Part shown: in pieces, positions 59,576-64,000 of the stretch
How positions within the stretch are numbered: the stretch's first letter is position 1
Layout of the letters: each line of letters begins with the position of its first letter
Origin: Bradyrhizobium sp. RD5-C2
Lineage (GTDB): Bacteria; Pseudomonadota; Alphaproteobacteria; Rhizobiales; Xanthobacteraceae
Direction: 5' to 3'
NCBI RefSeq assembly: GCF_019972155.1
Contig: NZ_BOVL01000016.1
Location: forward strand, 105,123-169,122
Length of the DNA: 64,000 nucleotides
Made by a program: the position numbers and the translations under genes
The notes under the pieces: generated by a model
Told to the model about the DNA's origin: nothing
Database searches by the model: none
Seen by the model: only the letters and a program-made list of their open reading frames with translations

Positions 59576-59837
59576 GCTCCCCATCGCAAAAATGAGTGCG
59601 AAGGCAAGCAGAGCCACACTCACGACTGCCAATCCGCGCGGCACGTGGATGCGCTGCAATATCAAGACCGCTCGTGCCAAGACAAAGCTGAGAAGAATTG
59701 CCAATGCGATTGGACGAAGAGTACGCGCCCAAAATAGAGCATCGCTCAGTCAGGATCGCAGTGGCCACCGTGCCGAGCAAGTCCACAAGCTCTTCAGTTG
59801 TACGTGCTTTGAACGGCTGCCTGATCACAGGCATCAT
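59576..59837 (-). pseudogene. N-terminal fragment of an AI-2E family transporter
   Basis: Minus strand: MPVIRQPFKARTTEELVDLLGTVATAIL, then in another frame ALAILLSFVLARAVLILQRIHVPRGLAVVSVALLAFALIFAMGSL. The LPIALAILLSFVLAPLV-xxLQR-xxVPRGLAV pattern is the start of AI-2E/PerM permeases. Only about 85 of roughly 350 codons or more remain, with one frameshift; it abuts the hydrolase fragment head-on. Confidence 0.68.
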
Positions 59838-59957
59838 CTGCTGGCCTAGCTTCGGTTGTCACGGACTGATCTAACGAATGCGCGTTCGAGCGCGGCATTC
59901 GCATGGCCTACGGACATCAGCAGCGAGCCCGGCGGTCCTTATTGTCGACCAACGAAA

Positions 59958-59979
59958 AGGCCGTCTCGAAAGACGGCCC
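59958..59979 (-). terminator. Terminator of the DUF1236-like gene
   Basis: Minus strand GGCCGTCT-TTCG-AGACGGCC followed by TTTTCG, 8 bp after the stop codon of the gene to its right. Confidence 0.75.
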
Positions 59980-59986
59980 ATAGTTG

Positions 59987-60403
59987 TTATTCGACAATCT
60001 CGACGATCCGGCGTGTTCGCGGTTCGACCAATACAGTCCGACCATTCACCACCGTATAGCGATACTCACGGGCGCCGTACTCGGGCGGCACATCGTAGTA
60101 GGTCACGCCCTCTTCTGGAAGAACCGCCCCAACTCTTAGACCTTCGCGATACTGGTACGAGGGGCGTCTCTGTTCGACAACGTAGGAATGAAAGCGAGGA
60201 CGCTGATCAACACCAAGGATTCCCGCTACGCCGCCTACGACCCCGCCGACTGCTCCACCAACGACCGCACCGACCGGCCCTGCCGCTCGCTCACCATCCC
60301 GCGCACCCCGCTCGACGCCTCCCGGGACGCCTTGGGCCTGGGTTGCAAGGGGAAATAAGACAGCCACAGCAAAAGCGGCGGCAGCAGCGAAACGGCAAAT
60401 CAT
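59987..60403 (-). CDS. Secreted DUF1236-like protein
   Basis: 138 residues. Signal peptide MICRFAAAAAFAVAVLFPLATQAQG; a Gly-rich segment (VGAVVGGAVGGVVGGVAGILG); C-terminal DUF1236 pattern VLPEEGVTYYDVPPEYGAREYRYTVVNGRTVLVEPRTRRIVEIVE. Periplasmic or outer-envelope; function unknown, same family as the larger protein at 41896-43020. Confidence 0.82.
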   Translation of the reverse strand: MICRFAAAAAFAVAVLFPLATQAQGVPGGVERGARDGERAAGPVGAVVGGAVGGVVGGVAGILGVDQRPRFHSYVVEQRRPSYQYREGLRVGAVLPEEGVTYYDVPPEYGAREYRYTVVNGRTVLVEPRTRRIVEIVE

Positions 60404-60664
60404 GAAAACTCCTAAAGTGGGGATTGGTGAGTAAACAAGTACAGAGCAGACGATAGGTTCCTACAGATTGCGATGCGGCGCATAAGTGGGCGCTTCACAA
60501 AGTCGGCGAATATGCGATCCGTACCTGCCCGAGAATGACTGGAGACAGTGACTGTTCCCCGCATCCTATCCTTTCGCCTACCTCTGCCTTCGCAAACGAC
60601 GGCGTCATCTCCTGAGACTGCCGCGACCGCGCGCGACTCGAAGCATCGACCGGAGTCCGCATTT

Positions 60665-60865
60665 ATGACTGATCGAGCCGATATCATCGCCGCGAAACTC
60701 GAGGCTTTCATCCGCGCCGATGTGATCCCCTATGAGAAGGACCCGCGGACCGGTCTGGCCCAAGCGACGAACTGGTGCAGGAGTTGCGCGCCAAGGCGCG
60801 CCATCTATGATGGGCCAACCGAAGTGCACAAATGGTCGCTGACCAAGAAAATCAAGCGCGACTAG
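60665..60865 (+). pseudogene. Acyl-CoA dehydrogenase with internal deletion
   Basis: First 31 codons MTDRADIIAAKLEAFIRADVIPYEKDPRTG match the N-terminus of a Bradyrhizobium acyl-CoA dehydrogenase; the next frame continues GPSDELVQELRAKAR. Directly after comes IYDGPTEVHKWSLTKKIKRD-stop, the C-terminal end of the same enzyme. Most of the roughly 400-residue protein is missing between the two ends. Confidence 0.75.
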
Positions 60866-60924
60866 AAGGCGGAATAGAATTGAATAGTAGCACGAGCAGT
60901 TAATGTCGCGCCTCCGTTGGGGAC

Positions 60925-61034
60925 GATCGACGGTGTCCTTCGACCTTCTGTTTCTCAACAGGCGCTACGTGCAAAAGCCTGCCGCTAATCGGGCGGAAGG
61001 CGGCGCTGAAAACACTTATCGCGGGCACAGACAA
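60925..61034 (+). pseudogene. Third ATP-dependent ligase fragment
   Basis: TVSFDLLFLNRRYVQ in one frame and IGRKAALKTLIAGTD in the next match FDLLxLNGxxLRKLPLIERKAALKTLxAGT of LigD-type ligases. About 36 codons remain. The same segment, differently damaged, is present at about 57060-57165. Confidence 0.65.
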
Positions 61035-61044
61035 GGGAGGGAGA

Positions 61045-61449
61045 ATGTCCAGCACAGCTTTCTCGCTAATCGGTTTCATCTCGTGGGCGCTTTTTCTGTT
61101 ACTGCTAATGGAGACCATCCGGACTTGCCTGGTGGTCACCGGCAGGGTTCAGGCAAATGGTTTCGCCCCCGACAACGCAAATCTGTCGCCATTCATGCGA
61201 CGCCTTGCGCGCGCTCATGCAAATTGCATCGAAGGGCTGCCTGTTTTCGGAGGGCTATTAGCTTTTGCAATCTTGCTGAACAAAGAAACGATCACTGACG
61301 CGCTGGCGCTTTGGTTTCTCGCGGCACGGCTCGCGCAATCGATTATCCATCTTGTCTCGACCAGCTCGATCGCCGTAAGTCTTCGATTTTCTGCATTCGC
61401 CGCACAAATGGCGATCGGAGTCTATTGGGCTTGGAGGTTGGCGTTCTAG
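61045..61449 (+). CDS. MAPEG family membrane protein
   Basis: 134 residues with four hydrophobic helices (FSLIGFISWALFLLLLMETIRTCLVV, GLPVFGGLLAFAILL, ALWFLAARLAQSIIHLV, AFAAQMAIGVYWAWRLAF). The RAHANCIEGLPVFGGL motif is diagnostic for MAPEG proteins, glutathione- or lipid-related membrane enzymes. AGGGAGG lies ahead of the ATG. Confidence 0.88.
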   Translation: MSSTAFSLIGFISWALFLLLLMETIRTCLVVTGRVQANGFAPDNANLSPFMRRLARAHANCIEGLPVFGGLLAFAILLNKETITDALALWFLAARLAQSIIHLVSTSSIAVSLRFSAFAAQMAIGVYWAWRLAF

Positions 61450-61609
61450 AGATGTTTTGCGTGAGAGGACGATAGGGCAAGCAATACCAGAGCGTAGAAG
61501 CGAGGAAACAGATTGATGTGGTCAAACTACCATAGAACTTTGCAGCTGCCACTAGGGCGCGAACTCATAAACTCGTCAGGTCCGCTTATGAACAGTCCGC
61601 TCGGACTCA

Positions 61610-62560
61610 TCAGGTCACTCCAACTAGCGCCTTACAGACCTCCCGGCTGGCCTCTTGGAATAATTTGACGGCACCGCCGGCCCGTCGTCCCTTCAAGGTG
61701 ATTGAGGCTATCGGGGCGGAAGTATCGCCAAGATCGACGTTCAGCGCGCGCAGCCATGCGCTACTCGATCGCATTCTGAGTATCTGCATGGGCAACAGGG
61801 TTATAAACCGGCTGCTCGCCAACAGATTCAACCGCATGTAGATTGAAATCGTGGTGACGGTCGCTGGCGGAAGCGGCAGGTTATGTCGCCGAAATAGCTC
61901 GACGCCGGTACGTCCCAAAAAAGAATCGGGCGGCGAGAGCGTCCATTGCTCTTGCATAAGTTCTGCGAGCTTCAACTTCTTCCTCGATCGCAGGAGCGGA
62001 TGCCGTCGCTCCGCCATCACCGCAAGTGAGGATCTAAACAGCACCTCCGCGGACAAATCATCGGCGACCGGCAACGGCGCCCAGCGCGTTATGGCTAGAT
62101 CAAGCATTCTCTGGCGCAGAGCATGCTCCAGCGCATCCCGATCACCTATCGTGATACGATACCTGATGCCTGGATATCTGCGGACGAGATGTCCAATAAT
62201 TTCTGTAACGATGGCGGTCACCGGCTCGGTTGTACCGATCGCAACGAGCCCTTGCGCTGGGTCTGACCTTTGCACAATGTCGGTAACACCTAGCTTTATT
62301 TCGTCGAAAACGACGCGCGTGCGATCGACAAGAAGGCGACCGCAATCAGTGAGCTCAACCCCGCGCGAGGTGCGATCCAGCAGCGCAGCCCCGACGGCGT
62401 GCTCCATGTCGGTGATGGCCTTGGAGATCGCAGGCTGCGACAATCCAAGACGGTGAGACGCCTTGGCCATGCTGCCGACCTCTGCGACCGTCTGGAGCGT
62501 GTGAAGATCCTTTAGCCGCAGCCGGCGGCCGATGCGATCGTGCCACTCCATCTGCATCAC
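61610..62560 (-). CDS. LysR family regulator (module 2)
   Basis: 316 residues. Helix-turn-helix: LRLKDLHTLQTVAEVGSMAKASHRLGLSQPAISKAITDMEHAVGAALLDRTSRGVELT; effector-binding domain from VAIGTTEPVTAIVTEIIGHLVRRYPGIRYRI. Divergent from the TctC gene with a 109-bp gap holding repeated GTTATAGC and TATTGCG half-sites, so it probably regulates module 2 and itself. The first codons MMQMEW offer three possible starts. Confidence 0.92.
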   Translation of the reverse strand: MMQMEWHDRIGRRLRLKDLHTLQTVAEVGSMAKASHRLGLSQPAISKAITDMEHAVGAALLDRTSRGVELTDCGRLLVDRTRVVFDEIKLGVTDIVQRSDPAQGLVAIGTTEPVTAIVTEIIGHLVRRYPGIRYRITIGDRDALEHALRQRMLDLAITRWAPLPVADDLSAEVLFRSSLAVMAERRHPLLRSRKKLKLAELMQEQWTLSPPDSFLGRTGVELFRRHNLPLPPATVTTISIYMRLNLLASSRFITLLPMQILRMRSSSAWLRALNVDLGDTSAPIASITLKGRRAGGAVKLFQEASREVCKALVGVT

Positions 62561-62565
62561 CCCAC

Positions 62566-62613
62566 GTTATAGCCCGATAGAATATTGCGATTTTGGGTTA
62601 TAGCGATATTGCG
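62566..62613. promoter_or_regulatory. Repeated half-sites in the LysR-TctC promoter
   Basis: GTTATAGC at 62566-62573 and 62597-62604, TATTGCG at 62583-62589 and 62607-62613. The tandem arrangement in a divergent LysR promoter fits regulator binding sites. Confidence 0.45.
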
Positions 62614-62669
62614 TCAGGATAGCGAGATGGAAAGCCGGACGGATCATTGCGTTGCACGTGGAGAACGTC

Positions 62670-63635
62670 ATGCAGCCTTACTCGCGTCGCGCCATACTGG
62701 CCGGGTTTTCGGCTCTGGCTCTTCCGCTACCCGTTATTGCTGCCGACCAGCCGCTGAAGATCGTGTTTCCATTCGCGCCTGGAGGGTCGGGAGATGCGAT
62801 CGCCCGGCTGTTTGCCGAGCAGCTCCATACCAGGCTCGGCAAAGTGGCGATTGTGGAGAACCTTGCTGGCGCTGGCGGGCGCATCGGCACTCAGGCGGTC
62901 AAGAATGCCGCACTGGGAGAGGAGGCAGTGCTGTTTGCTTCCGCTTCGCAATTCACACTTCAGCCGCATCTCTTCAGGAGCCTGGGATACGATGCAGAGC
63001 GCGACTTTGTGCCCCTTTCGCAGGTGATGACGGTCGATCTGGCTCTGGCGGTCAGCGGAAAGCTGCCCATCCATTCGGTGCACGAACTCATCGACTGGAT
63101 GAGGGCCAATCCCGAACAGACGGTGTACGGCTCGCCCGGAGCAGGTACGGCACCTCATTTCATCTGCGGCGAGTTTGGCCGGATCGCAGGCCTGAACTTG
63201 CGCCACACGCCCTATAGGGGAACGCCCGCTGCCCTCCCGGATGTGCTGGCCAGCCGGGTCCCGATGTATATGGCGTTTCTTTCCGAACTCCTGGCGCAAC
63301 ACCGGGATGGTGGCATACGCATCATCGCCACCGCGGCCGCTGCGCGATCTTCCTTCCTGCCCCAAACCGCAACTCTGAAGGAGAGCGGGATCGATATCGA
63401 CGCGGCAGGGTGGTTCGCATTCTATGCGCCGGCCCATTTCTCGCGTCAGTTCGTTGATCGCCTGGGAAAGGAGATCATTGCAGTCGGGAGCGATCCCGAA
63501 ATGCGCGCAAAGATTCGTGCCATGGGGTGCGAGCCAACAGGAACGACATCGGACGAACTTAGACATATCCAGCGCGCCGACTTAGACCGCTGGGGGCTGA
63601 TCGTGAGGGCATCAGGATTCCCGATCGAAGACTAG
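62670..63635 (+). CDS. TctC-type solute-binding protein (module 2)
   Basis: 321 residues. Signal region MQPYSRRAILAGFSALALPLPVIAAD contains a twin-arginine-like SRRAIL, so Tat export is possible. Bug/TctC fold: LKIVFPFAPGGSGDAIARLFAEQLHTRLGKVAIVENLAGAGGRIG, VYGSPGAGTAPHFICGEFGRIAG, LKESGIDIDAAGWFAFYAP. No TctA/TctB genes nearby. Followed 8 bp later by an O-methyltransferase, the same pairing as module 1. Confidence 0.9.
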   Translation: MQPYSRRAILAGFSALALPLPVIAADQPLKIVFPFAPGGSGDAIARLFAEQLHTRLGKVAIVENLAGAGGRIGTQAVKNAALGEEAVLFASASQFTLQPHLFRSLGYDAERDFVPLSQVMTVDLALAVSGKLPIHSVHELIDWMRANPEQTVYGSPGAGTAPHFICGEFGRIAGLNLRHTPYRGTPAALPDVLASRVPMYMAFLSELLAQHRDGGIRIIATAAAARSSFLPQTATLKESGIDIDAAGWFAFYAPAHFSRQFVDRLGKEIIAVGSDPEMRAKIRAMGCEPTGTTSDELRHIQRADLDRWGLIVRASGFPIED

Positions 63636-63643
63636 GGCGGCAC

Positions 63644-64000
63644 ATGACCACCAATCCCCCCGAACATTTGTTAGACCTTGTGCAATCGCACCGTGTGACG
63701 GCTGTGATCTATGTCGCTGCCAGGCTAGGCCTTGCCGAATTGCTGCGCGACGGACCGCGAACGGTCGATGAACTTGCGAGCAGAACCCACGCGGACCGGG
63801 ACGCTCTGGCCCGCTTGCTCGTCGCTCTCTCGACCGTCGGCATTTGCTCTCGCGTCGGTGAAGACCGCTACCTGCTAAACGAACTCGGGGCCGGGCTCGA
63901 CAGTGCTGCTGAGCGGTCGTTCAAGAACTGGGTCATCTTTGAAGGCTCCATGCTGGTCAGGAGGTGGGATGGTCTTCTGGATTCGATCATGTCGGGGAAG
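63644..64000 (+). CDS. O-methyltransferase, N-terminal part (module 2)
   Basis: 119 codons to the window edge: MTTNPPEHLLDLVQSHRVTAVIYVAARLGLAELLRDGPRTVDELASRTHADRDALARLLVALSTVGICSR. This is the winged-helix dimerisation domain of Methyltransf_2 O-methyltransferases, as in the module 1 enzyme. The catalytic domain lies outside the window. Confidence 0.82.
   Translation, partial: MTTNPPEHLLDLVQSHRVTAVIYVAARLGLAELLRDGPRTVDELASRTHADRDALARLLVALSTVGICSRVGEDRYLLNELGAGLDSAAERSFKNWVIFEGSMLVRRWDGLLDSIMSGK

Noticed and set aside
1..64000. tRNA, rRNA, CRISPR arrays and an ICE attachment site
   Set aside because: Looked for and not found by eye. The integrase and both ICE ends appear to lie outside the window or could not be recognised.

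Overview
The window looks like chromosomal DNA of an alphaproteobacterium of the Bradyrhizobium/Nitrobacteraceae type. The basis is high GC content, many small protein families typical of that group (DUF1236, DUF6894, DUF3606, DUF6496, PRC-barrel), a ROSE-type RNA thermometer in front of an hsp20 gene, and a Ku/SRAP/dinB neighbourhood. No tRNA, rRNA or CRISPR array was found.

Positions 1 to about 29,300 are the core of an integrative and conjugative element (ICE). It has an IncP-like trb type IV secretion cluster (trbJ partial, trbE, trbD, trbC, trbB), a CopG protein, the coupling protein TraG, a DUF3363-type relaxase, a lytic transglycosylase, the TraF maturation peptidase, DUF2840 and a RepA-like initiator with three iterons. 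Next come an AlpA-like excisionase (rdfS), a DUF6499/DUF2285 pair joined by a UUU-to-UUC +1 frameshift site (fseA), a DUF2285 antiactivator (qseM) and a divergent XRE repressor (qseC) with two adjacent palindromic operators. This is the same regulatory logic as the QseC-QseM-FseA-RdfS switch known from the Mesorhizobium symbiosis island ICEMlSymR7A. From qseM down to trbJ everything lies on the minus strand in transfer-operon order. Two insertions interrupt it: an IS110-family element that leaves only a stub of the gene between repA and DUF2840 (parA in related elements), and an MFS-transporter cassette between copG and trbB flanked by a 23-bp direct repeat. The other half of the ICE (about 17.3-29.3 kb) carries DUF736, a small membrane protein, DUF2493, a toprim protein, a giant methyltransferase/Strawberry-notch helicase, ParB and ArdC. 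Several of these genes share structured 5' leaders.

Positions about 29.3-44.9 kb hold DNA-repair genes (Ku, SRAP, a broken dinB, a broken ATP-dependent ligase), small Bradyrhizobium-type genes, hsp20 with its thermometer, secreted DUF1236-type proteins and a decayed IS5 element. From 33.5 to 61 kb the DNA is rich in pseudogenes made by single-base frameshifts, in-frame stops and internal deletions.

Positions about 45-53 kb carry three metabolic/regulatory blocks: a TctC solute-binding protein plus O-methyltransferase with a divergent winged-helix/TPR regulator; a LysR regulator divergent from an SDR, a methyltransferase and a SnoaL-like protein; and an HWE histidine kinase. The last 3 kb repeats the first layout with a different regulator: LysR divergent from TctC and an O-methyltransferase that runs off the end. 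The two TctC/O-methyltransferase modules are therefore paralogous, with swapped regulators.
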